From the NCBI GenBank assembly GCA_020746835.1, contig JAGPNK010000007.1, positions 1,116,001-1,180,000 of the forward strand: DNA of 64,000 nucleotides, given 5' to 3'. Of this stretch, positions 55,709 through 64,000 are shown piece by piece (position 1 is the first letter of the stretch; the number at the start of each line of letters is the position of its first letter). Below the pieces are notes generated by a model. The model was given only the letters and a program-made list of their open reading frames with translations. It searched no databases and was not told where the DNA came from. A program made the position numbers and the translations under genes. Origin of the DNA: Stachybotrys elegans (lineage: Eukaryota > Ascomycota > Sordariomycetes > Hypocreales > Stachybotryaceae).

Positions 55709-57058
55709 TTAGTCCACCCGACGTCTCTTGTCGGCGTCGTAGCGATCTGCGTCTCGTGATGTGCTCCTCTTGCGTCGACTCCTGTGCTCGTCTCTATCGC
55801 CCCGTGGTGATCGCGATCGTGACCGCGACCGCGAGCTTCGCCTGCGCCTATCGTCGTCCCGGGGCCGGTAGCCGTCCGTATGCTGCCGCCTGTCCCTCTC
55901 GTCCCTATCCCTCCGGTCGCCCAGGGGGATAGCATTTGCGCCCTTTGCGCCCATCTCGTCTGGCGCAAATCTATCGTCATCCGGTCGGAACCTGTCCTGG
56001 CCATCCGGCCGGCCCTGTCTCCTCCTGTCGTCAAAGGCACCCCAGCTTCCCGTGTCCTCCGACTTCATGTCCCTGTACTTGGTGGCGCCCTTCCTGCCCA
56101 GCTTGGTCATGTCCCTGCGCTGGAGGTACTCGGGCAGATTCTCGCGGTTGCGCACGTCGTCCTGGATCCTTGTTCCCATGATGTCGCGCTGGAGAAGCCC
56201 TGCGGCCTCGGCCTCGTCCTGGAAGAAGGCGCCCTTGTGGAAGTACTTTTGCATGTACGACATCTTGCCCTTGCTTTCCTTCTCCTCCTTCTGCTTGGCC
56301 AGGTAGGACTCGTCCTCGGCGCGCCGCTCCTCCTCCGTCAGGTTTCGTCGGCGCTCGACCTCGGCAATCTCGGCCTCGCGTTCCTCAATGGCTGCGCGGG
56401 CGCGCTTGATGCGCTTGAGCTCACGCACGCGCCACGCCGCCTCCTCGGCCTCTGGGTCTATACCATCGGTCGTGTCCACGTCGGAGTCCTCGTTTTCCTC
56501 GTCATCCCAGTGTTTTTTTCCGACTGCACGCGCGGCGAGATCCTTCTTTATCTGTTCTTCGACGAGTTCGTCGGCAGCCTTTCTGCGCGCTTCCTCCTCG
56601 GCCTGTTGCAGTGCTTCTTCGTCTTGTTGCGGCTGGTTGCGTTGATTTTTCGGTACGAATTTCGGTCGCATCATCAGTCTTCTTGGTGCCTCCTCCTCGC
56701 TGCTTTCTTCTTCCTCGCTGCTCTCTTCATCTTCATCGTCATCATCTTCCTCCTCTTCGCTCTCCTCGTCCTCCGTCACGAAGCCTTCCTGCGCCGCGAG
56801 CTGCTCGGCCTTTTTTGCTGCCAGACGTCGCTTTTCGGCAGCTTCTGCTTCTTTCCGTCGCGCATTCAGGTCGACTTTTCCGAGGTTGCTGATGATCTTG
56901 CCGGCGCTGGTAGCTTTGGGTGGAGGAGGGATAGCAGGCTTGGACTGCTGTGTCTCTTCGTCCGAGTCTGAGTCGGAATCGGACTCGGGGCCAACGGGCT
57001 TTCCAGGACGGTAGCGCGCTGGCTTGAGGGGATTGGCTGTCATGCGTGAGGGAGGCAT
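55709..57058 (-). CDS. MFAP1 homologue, spliceosomal protein
   Basis: A single-exon gene of 449 residues. The N terminus (MPPSRMTANPLKPARYRPGKP) leads to Asp/Glu-Ser acidic tracts (about 90-125), a long charged helix and the MFAP1 core (about 230-360) with SYMQKYFHKGAFFQDE, RDIMGTRIQDDVRNRENLPEYLQRRD and FGRKG-like LGRKGATKYRDM. The C terminus is rich in Arg/Ser and Arg/Asp. MFAP1 (related to yeast Spp381) is a component of the U4/U6.U5 tri-snRNP and needed for the activated spliceosome. A CATATATATG string at 57117-57125 lies about 60 bases upstream of the start on the gene's strand and may be a TATA-like element. The 3' end converges with POL12. Confidence 0.9.
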   Translation of the reverse strand: MPPSRMTANPLKPARYRPGKPVGPESDSDSDSDEETQQSKPAIPPPPKATSAGKIISNLGKVDLNARRKEAEAAEKRRLAAKKAEQLAAQEGFVTEDEESEEEEDDDDEDEESSEEEESSEEEAPRRLMMRPKFVPKNQRNQPQQDEEALQQAEEEARRKAADELVEEQIKKDLAARAVGKKHWDDEENEDSDVDTTDGIDPEAEEAAWRVRELKRIKRARAAIEEREAEIAEVERRRNLTEEERRAEDESYLAKQKEEKESKGKMSYMQKYFHKGAFFQDEAEAAGLLQRDIMGTRIQDDVRNRENLPEYLQRRDMTKLGRKGATKYRDMKSEDTGSWGAFDDRRRQGRPDGQDRFRPDDDRFAPDEMGAKGANAIPLGDRRDRDERDRRQHTDGYRPRDDDRRRRSSRSRSRSRSPRGDRDEHRSRRKRSTSRDADRYDADKRRRVD

Positions 57059-57532
57059 GGCGATGACGACTTTGTTTGGTGTGGTGTAGAGTCTCTAAAC
57101 TTTTAATTCTGAAGCCATATATATGCGGCTGTCCGATAAGACGTTATCGATGCGGAAGTATGCCTACCCTATACCATCTCCGACTTGAGCAACGGGAAGC
57201 TGCATTTACTGTGCATTTACTGTGATGTCGAGGAAATAATTTTAAATCGATTGTGATTGTCGCTCCAGTTTGAAAACTCCTTCTTTTGATGGTTTTCTGG
57301 CTCTCGCGTTGGAGAAGGGCTCAAATCGCTATATATCCAATTTATATCAATCATAACGTCATATCGATTTCGGATTGAGCGCTGGAGCTTAACCCCACCT
57401 GCTAGTACATGTATGTTTACTTATTAAGACAGTTGAGCTGGAACATCACTTAAGCATCACATTCACGGTGAACTTTTACTTCCAGAGATATCAAACATCA
57501 CCAGGGACAACCCGACCAAACAGGACATCAGA
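57059..57532. promoter_or_regulatory. Divergent promoter of MFAP1 and the MAT2B-like gene
   Basis: These 474 bases lie between two divergent starts. The CATATATATG at 57117-57125 is the best core-promoter candidate, for the MFAP1 side. The rest is AT-rich with no recognisable site. Confidence 0.4.
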
Positions 57533-58693
57533 ATGGCAAATCGCACAGTCCTTGTGACGGGCGCCACAGGCCTTCTTGGCCGAGAGGTGGTCCGAAGCTT
57601 CCATTTCAACGGATGGAATACCAAGGGCACGGGCTACTCACGAGCTGATGGGGTCGACATCCTCAAAGTCGATTTGTCCAATGAGTCAGAGGTAGAAAAT
57701 GCTCTAGGGGAAACAAGGTACAACGCCACCATACGAAGATGCATGGCATGGCTGACTGATTCGTGAACTAGCCCTCAAGTCATCGTGCACTGTGGGTTTA
57801 GCATATGGACTGAATGCCAGTCGCTACTGGAAGCTGATAGTCAGGCTAGGCGCTGCTCAGAGATTCCCCGACAAGGTCGACAAGGACCCGGAGGGAGCCA
57901 AGGCTCTCAATGTGGCAGCAAGCAGATCCCTAGCAAGCCAGGCTGCTGCCCGTGACATCTTCCTCATTTACATATCCACCGACTACGTCTTCCCTGGTGT
58001 TCCTGGAGAAGCCCCGTACGAAAACGATGCGGTGCCCAGACCAACCAACCTCTATGGCCAAACCAAGCTGGATGGAGAAAAGGTCGTCCTCGAGGAGTAT
58101 GAAAAAGCCGGCAAGAAGGGCTTCGCCGTAGTGCTGCGCGTTCCAGTGCTCTACGGCAAGGCAGAGATACCCTCCGAGAGTGCCGTAAACACCCTCATGG
58201 ATTCCGTCTGGAAAGCACAGACCGAGGGGGCAAGTGTTAAGATGGACCACTGGGCACTTCGGTATCCCACCTGCACAGAGGATATTGGCCGGGTCTGCCA
58301 TGGTATGTCATCTCCAAGCTCCTGTGCCCCGCGACTAATGACATGAACTGGTCACAAACAACATATATCTGCAAATGCGCTGACATGCTCTGTACAGACG
58401 TCTCGAGCAAATACCTAGACACTGCCGACCGTGGCTCACTCCCGACGATCCTTCAATTTTCCAGTGAGGACAAGATGACCAAGTACGAGATCTGCCAACG
58501 ATTTGGCGAGATCATGGGCTTGTCGACAGACAAGATCGAAGCAAATACGGAAGGCAATGACCCCAACGCAAGCGTGCAACGGCCGTACGACTGCCACCTC
58601 AGCACCAAGGCTCTCAAGGACCTGGGAATCGATGTGTCCACTTGCGATTTCACAGCATGGTGGCGAAGAGAGCTGGGCGCGTTTCGCAAGTGA
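57533..58693 (+). CDS. MAT2B-like NAD(P)-binding reductase (RmlD/short-chain dehydrogenase family)
   Basis: Four exons: 57533-57717, 57772-57791 (20 nt), 57850-58302 and 58398-58693, giving 317 residues. The splices restore HCAAQRFPDKVDKDPEGAKALNVAAS and CHGDVSSKYL. The dinucleotide-binding motif TGATGLLGREV is at residues 8-18, and the catalytic pair lies in NLYGQTKLDGEK (Tyr and Lys of YxxxK). LIYISTDYVFPG and MDHWALRYPTC match human MAT2B closely. Human MAT2B is the regulatory beta subunit of methionine adenosyltransferase 2A. In fungi the family is related to dTDP-4-dehydrorhamnose reductases, so an enzymatic role is also possible. A small second exon makes the first introns the least certain part. 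Confidence 0.87.
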
Positions 58694-60128
58694 GGGCGAT
58701 ACTTGCCGGCCGAGGACAATTGATAGCGGATATGGATGGCTATGGCGGGCTCGAAAGTAAATAAAGGATGTCTCTGACTCCAAGACATACGGCCCGACTG
58801 CGACGAAGAAATGATTACTTCTGCCACAAGGGTAAAATGCTCCACGTCTTATGTGCTAAGGCCAATAGCATGCAACATATTGGAATGCACTCAGACAATC
58901 ATAATTTACGTATTATTTCATGCAGGGTGCGGACCTCACTTCATCAAAGACCTTTCATATTAAGGATCAGGGCCGTGATAGGTACTTCCATGATGTCATA
59001 TAGCTTCGTGTCACCCCCATGATGTTTGTATGGTGACCCATTACTCAGGGCAATCCGCTACTCAGGACAATGCGGCGTGATAGCCGCAAGAGTGACCTTG
59101 GATTGCACAATACAGCGTGAGCGATGCCAATGTCGAGCATGTGGCAAATACTCATGAGGGACTGAGGATACTCGATGCAATTTGTTCAAGGGATGCAGCA
59201 TGATATCCCGTGCCCTGCATTTGGAAATTTCCCCATGCACTTGAGAGACATCAAAACAAACAAGAAGCGAATCTCAGCCTTGAGAACGCGGGTCGGTAAT
59301 ATCGTGGCATGCCAAAGTGTCTCACACATAAATTGGTCAACATGACGGCCTGTGCCTGAGACTCGGAGGAGGCAGCGCTCGCATACGGTCTTATCTACCC
59401 GCCTCAACCGGGACGCAAACCGCCGGGAAACCTGATCTCTTGTTCTTCCCCTCCATCGTCCACTTGTTGGGCAGCCGCTCGCTTCAAACACTCGTTACAC
59501 CAGTCGCTCGTTGATGCGTTGACACTATAGTCACGACCACAGTCTCTCGTTATTCCCTTTTATTTTGCACTAATGCCTTGCACATAGGTAACCAGCCCAC
59601 CATTATTAGCCTGGCATACTGACCGGCACTTACACACCATTTATTATTAATTATTAATTCATTATCACCTACTCGCCTATTCAGCTTCGATTCGTTCCGA
59701 CGTCGACGACGACAATACGCGCTGGGCCTCTGGTCCGTCCTATCGCTCACAAAAATCCATTTTCTTTTTACTATTCACAAGACAAGAGGCATTCCCAAGA
59801 GTGTCTATGCCGGGAGTCTGCTATTCGAGGCCGGCTCCGGAGAATATCACAAACCTTTTCTCGGACTTGGCTGCAACACCCGGCGGCTATCAGATCAGAA
59901 GGCCCGGAAACTTTTCAGGGCTGTGCGGCGCCTCTAGGCGTCGAAGCTGCTCCGCTGGCACGCCATTGCCTCAGTGGCGCTCTCACGAGGCACGGTCCGA
60001 GCGGGCGTAGGGTCTTTCGTAAGGACCAGAGCTAATTTCCTTCCATCCATTCAGAAGCAGGCCAGCGTTCCAGTTGGTGACGCTGTCTGGGTCCCCGCTA
60101 GCACCCGAGCCTACACGAGCCAGGAAAA
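58694..60128. other. Intergenic region upstream of the RA-PH gene
   Basis: 1.4 kb without a supported gene. An AATAAA at 58760-58765, 67 nt past the MAT2B-like stop, could be its poly(A) signal. C/T-rich sequence from about 59400 leads into the RA-PH gene. An ATG-initiated 68-codon ORF at 59804-60010 (MPGVCYSRPAPENITNLF...) might be an upstream ORF or an unrecognised 5' exon; the frame immediately upstream of 60129 holds a stop. Confidence 0.45.
58760..58765 (+). terminator. Poly(A) signal-like AATAAA after the MAT2B-like gene
   Basis: AATAAA lies 67 nt past the stop of the MAT2B-like gene, on the coding strand. Confidence 0.35.
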
Positions 60129-63100
60129 ATGGGTCCAGATGCAGGTACAGAGGGTATTGTGGCAGTCCCAGCGCCGCTTCGGCTGCCAGTTAGAACCGCC
60201 CAGGCGTCTCCCCAGACATCGCGATACTACGCCCTCCGGGGCAAAAGTGTCTCGTCTGTCCGCCGCAAGACGTTTGGCGCCTACGACGATGAGCCCGTTG
60301 AGCACAACGCAGGAAGGCCCCTTGAGCGCGGCCTTCCTCCCCTTCCCCTCCCCCCTCCGCCGACGCCGCCTCCGCCACCGCCTCCACGACGACGGACCAA
60401 GGACCGTGCTGTGACTTCGTCGCACCAAGGCGGTGCCACGGCCGGGTTGGATTCCACTCGCCCTCCTACGCCCATCTCTCATTCAAAGCCAAAGTCCAAT
60501 TTGCTGGGCCCGGTCGCTTCCCTAAATGCTCTCGGCCCGCACCACGAGCTCTACCCCGACCTGCCGATCCCACCCATCCCTGCCAATCTGGTCCTCAGCC
60601 CCAAGCCCACAAACGTTCCATCTGCCCTGCCCAACAAGCAAAAGTTGAAGGGCATCCTCATTGTCAGCGACGACCCTGTCACCCCTCCTCGAACCCCGGT
60701 TCTTGACGACATTATCCGCCAGCGCTGCGAGGCCAACCGTCAAGCATTTGCCTCCAACAACAACCACGAAATCTTCGGCGCCGACTCGAGCCCTCCTGCG
60801 GATACGCCGCCAAAGACTCTGCCTGCCCTGTCGTCTGATCAGCCGCTGCTGCCTCACTCTCCGCCTCTGTCCCCGGATCTACCACTTGCGACAGACGTTG
60901 GACCGGGGGGCCCCGCCACCGCCCGCGCCTGTGCCGACAATCCCCAGCCAAACGATCGTCGTGAGGCTGCTCAGTGGGCTCGAGAAGTTGCGCGCCTCGA
61001 GGCAGAGACTGATCGCATCCTCGCCGAGCAAAAAAAGCGCGACATTGCGCGCCTTCAGGCCAGTCTTGCCACCTCGCCGAGAAAGTCCAGGCCCCGCTCC
61101 ATTTCCAGGAGTAAGAGCGGCATCTTGAGGAGGCTCAACTTCTTTTCGCGAACCAAACCCCCCAAGACCCCAAAGGTGCCAGCGCTCCCCGTCCAGACCA
61201 GCGAGCCCGGATCCCCAGAAACCAGCTCGTCAACCATATTTTCTCTGGATCTTGCTCCACCAAGCACCAGCCAGTCGTCAGCCAGTTTCGACATCATGGC
61301 GCTCTACGATCGAGGAGCCACTGGCCTGCTTGCCCAGGCTGATGCTCCAACCTCTGCAGTCAATGGTGGCGAGCGAGTAAGTATCCCAAGACTGTACATG
61401 TTTGCGCCCCGTGTATTTCAGAGACTGACGTTGAAAACTATTAGCGAGTGACTGTGCGTTGCTTGTCCTCAACCATCAACCTGCCTGTATCAACAGAAAC
61501 CACAACCAAAGACATCTTGTTCTCGTCGGCAAACCTAGTTACTCACAACATCAACCCCAACACCAGCGTGCTCGTGGAATGCTACGCCAACATGGGCTTG
61601 GAAAGACGTCTCCGTCGCTACGAACACATCCGCGACGTTATGAACTCGTGGGACCGAGACGCACAAAACTCCCTCATGGTCGTGTCGCTCGAAGCGGATG
61701 ACGATGGCCAAGACCTCGACATTTCATCCGTGCCCCGCTCACAAGAGCCCCCCAGGGGGTTCTCTTTTCAACTTTCCTGTTCCTCAAGGCGTGGGAAATG
61801 GGACAAACGATGGGTCAATCTTTTAGACAGCGGCCAAATATTTGTTGCCAAAAAGCCCGATGCGAAGCCAACAGACAAGGATAGCACGGCCTTGTGCCAC
61901 CTGTCCGACTTTGATATCTACATACCAAAGGAGAGCGAAACGAGACGTCGCATAAGGGCGCCACACAAGTACTGCTACGCCGTCAAGAGCCAGCAGAAGT
62001 CTATCGTTTTCCCCGATGGCGAGAACTTTGTCCATTTCTTCAGCACTGACGACTCTGAGGTGGCGCATCACTTCTTCGCCCTCATCCATGGCTGGCGAAG
62101 CTGGTACCTTGCCAACAAGCTGGGCCAATTCGAGAAGAAGAGCAGCAGCACCACGGCTATGCCGACCCGATCAGCAACGCAGAAGACCACCAGAAGGCCC
62201 ACAGTTACCGATAATAGCTACAAACTCCCGTTGTCCACGGATGATACGCCGTATACCATTGGCGCTTTTGAGCCCTTCTTGGATCTGGATCGGTTCAACA
62301 AGCCCCTCGAAGAGTTTGGCAAGGATCTGGAGCCCAATGCCAAGTCGGAACGGACGCTTTCCAAGAGAGGACACAACCCTAAAGCCCCCGTCAAAGCCCC
62401 CCTTTGCCGGGCTCTCTCCCATCAAAAGCAGCCCAGCAGGTGAAGCAGCAGACGAAGAGGCCGCCCGTCGTCGACACAAGCTTTTCGGTATCCGGTCTGT
62501 TGGGCTCGGCCTATGAGAAGCGGAAGCAGTCGATAGAAGCATCAGAGTCCACCGTAACCAAGGATAAAGAAGAGGGCCCTTTCACCGGAGGTTCCTCGCT
62601 CCTAAACACCGTCGCCATCACCTCCCCGGACACGATGACGCCTGCCGAATCCAAGACGTGGTTCCCGTCTGCAGAGGAGCACTCGGCACGTAATCGCAGC
62701 CGTACCAATGCCAGCACGAACCCTCCCCCTGCAGTCCGTAGCCAGTCGACTCGCAGTGCCCGCACACCACGACGGCCCCAGACATCCGATGGACCGCAAG
62801 CCAGGAAAGACAGGCAAACGACCCTCGTCAACCTCACCAACAGCTTCCCCCAACCCCCTCAGTGGCGGGACAAGGGCCAGAGCCACTCTGCAAAGGCACC
62901 CGCCGGCGCACCGCTCATCAACTTCGCCACCGGAGGAACCATGCCCGGCCAGTTCCCCGTCAACGGCGGCCCACCGCGCGGCTTCATGCGCAGCCCCAGC
63001 GGCCGATCTGCTTCCTCAACCTACGACGATCCCTCTGCTCCAGCAGCACAAGCCGGCAGCCGCTCCCGAAGCCGCTCCGTGACAGCCCGCCACCGCGCGT

Positions 63101-63231
63101 TGGAGGATGCCCCGCCTGTACCACCCCTGCCGGTGCGGTCACTCACCCGAGACGCTCTGCTCCAGTCGGGTGGCGGCGCTGTGTCCCGCGGCCGACATAT
63201 GCCGGAGCCCTTGGTGAGCCGGGCAAGGTAA
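60129..63231 (+). CDS. Ras-association and PH domain protein (MRL/Grb7-like), frame broken by one base
   Basis: Two exons: 60129-61376 and 61445-63231. Exon 1 encodes a Pro-rich disordered N terminus (poly-Pro near residue 75-88) with a helical segment AREVARLEAETDRILAEQKKRD. Exon 2 begins with an RA domain (residues 417-505, VTVRCLSSTINLPVSTET) and a PH domain (about 520-635: FSFQLSCSSRRGKWDKRWVNLLDSG...HKYCYAVKSQQKSIVFPDGENFVHFF...HGWRSWYLANKLGQ). This RA-PH order resembles the MRL group, whose animal members link Ras-type GTPases to actin. The frame changes inside the C6 run at 62397-62402: KAPVKAP must continue as LPGSLPSKAAQQVKQQTKRP. With an extra C there the product would be about 1011 residues. 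The upstream ATG may not be the true start because the leader has an unusual ORF. Confidence 0.75.
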
Positions 63232-63732
63232 TCAATCAGCCAGTCACATGCGAGGCGTGCATGCAGGTTGGTTAGATAGGATGGACGATGTCATGATCTT
63301 TGGGCTTCGGAAGGATAATTACGGCAATAATACCGCATGTCATGTATGGAAAAACGGTTTCAGGACTAGATTTCTTATTTCAATCGGCGAGGGACATCGG
63401 AGAAAAGAATATCTGCGAGGGTGAGATTCTGTGTGAAACCGCCAGGAAACTCGCCGAACTAGACAGCAAAGTACAGGATTTATTTTATATCATCACTATT
63501 TATCGATTCACGTCAAGACGATTTGATGCCGCAGAATTTGAATAAAATGCCCTCAGGGCTTTGAACTATGTTAAAAACATTTTGGTGCTAAGTTTCCGAA
63601 TCATCATGCCCTTCCTTCTAAGTAGGTATCTCTACGTGTCTAAAGCCGAAATCTGAACCATTCTTTTTTTGTTTTTGTCCTTCCATTTTCTGCTCCAACT
63701 TGTTGTGGTAAGTGAGGGTCATACCCAACGCT
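63232..63732. other. Convergent 3' region between the RA-PH gene and ERG20
   Basis: About 500 bases between convergent genes. An AATAAA at 63541-63546, 310 nt past the RA-PH stop, is the only feature I can name. Confidence 0.45.
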
Positions 63733-64000
63733 TACTTGCTTCGCTTGTAGATCTTGGCCAGGAAGGCCTCGAAGATGTCCTTCTTCAGACCCTCGCTCTC
63801 ATCAACCTGTGCGATCATGGCCTTGAGCTCTCCAGCGCGCTTCTCCTCGAACTCCAGGAAGATGTCCTTGAGCTTCAACTCATCGTAGAGCTGCTTGACA
63901 ACGGCCTCGGCCTTATCGTTCTTCTGGCCGTAGTTATCATCAAGGATCTTGCGCTGCTCGGGGGTGGCGATCTCGATGGCCTTGTTGACGAGCCAGGAGC
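63733..64000 (-). CDS. ERG20: Farnesyl diphosphate synthase, C-terminal part
   Basis: The 3' end of a minus-strand gene that runs off the right edge. The stop is at 63733-63735. The visible 88 residues read [50 protein letters not shown] and end AKIYKRSK, matching the conserved C-terminal helices and basic tail of yeast Erg20. The enzyme condenses isopentenyl and dimethylallyl diphosphate to farnesyl diphosphate, the branch point to sterols, dolichol, ubiquinone and prenylated proteins. The catalytic Asp-rich motifs lie outside the window. Confidence 0.92.

Noticed and set aside
55880..56971. A 363-codon plus-strand ORF
   Set aside because: It is opposite the Glu/Arg-rich MFAP1 gene, whose reverse complement yields a long Leu-rich frame.
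62397..62402. A programmed ribosomal frameshift at the C6 run
   Set aside because: No slippery heptamer with a following structure is evident, and the same C6 defect in another gene makes a base-call error the simpler explanation.
1..64000. A secondary-metabolite or defence gene cluster
   Set aside because: The dioxygenase, DUF4188 protein and ligase lie close together but no core biosynthetic, transport or defence gene accompanies them, and they are interleaved with housekeeping genes.

Overview
The window looks like a nuclear chromosome segment from a filamentous ascomycete (Pezizomycotina, most likely a sordariomycete and perhaps Hypocreales). Genes are single or split by short introns of about 50-100 nt with GT...AG ends and CTAAC/CTGAC branch sites. 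Promoters carry long pyrimidine-rich leaders on the coding strand. The gene set includes proteins diagnostic of filamentous fungi, such as a GUL-1/SSD1-type regulator, MKT1, an SPT21/Ams2-like GATA protein, and DUF4048 and DUF4188 proteins. The lineage call is inference; no rRNA or marker gene fixes the genus.

Layout: 1-583 first exons of a minus-strand ACT-domain (CASTOR/GATS-like) gene that runs off the left edge; 584-4503 a gene-poor stretch; 4504-9722 a METTL25-like methyltransferase (-), the SNARE TLG1 (+) and the mRNA export factor GLE1 (-); 9723-13615 a second gene-poor stretch; 13616-17930 SSD1 (+); 18877-19305 RPL30 (-); 22214-23226 an Rds1-like secreted ferritin-fold protein (+); 24602-27363 MKT1 (-); 28917-30176 a 2-oxoglutarate/Fe(II) dioxygenase (+); 30312-33674 an ATP-dependent DNA ligase (-); 35249-36807 a DUF4048 protein (+); 37681-38580 a DUF4188 protein (+); 41079-42558 a GPI-anchored GH76 mannanase (+); 43175-44995 dihydroxyacetone kinase (+); 45199-45744 SmD2 (-); 46032-47595 3-hydroxyisobutyryl-CoA hydrolase (+); 49184-53025 the SPT21/Ams2-like GATA protein (+); 53526-55560 POL12 (+); 55709-57058 MFAP1 (-); 57533-58693 a MAT2B-like reductase (+); 60129-63231 an RA-PH domain protein (+); 63733-64000 the 3' end of ERG20, farnesyl diphosphate synthase (-).

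Most genes are conserved housekeeping functions with no shared pathway: RNA metabolism (GLE1, SSD1, MKT1, SmD2, MFAP1, RPL30), DNA replication and joining (POL12, ligase, SPT21-like histone-gene regulator), trafficking and cell wall (TLG1, GH76), and carbon, amino-acid or sterol metabolism (DAK, HIBCH, MAT2B, ERG20). I see no secondary-metabolite cluster, transposon, tRNA, 5S rRNA or CRISPR array. I do not see a convincing new multi-gene system.

The observations most worth follow-up are: a C-terminal peroxisomal SKL on a hydrolase that also has a mitochondrial-type N terminus; two separate one-base frame breaks, both in C6 runs (GH76 and the RA-PH gene); a fungal DNA ligase with a Tyr in place of the motif I Arg; a GATA finger split by 70 residues; a perfect TATA box in front of an orphan 111-codon ORF; and a 1.4 kb pyrimidine-rich promoter-like tract with no gene downstream on its strand.
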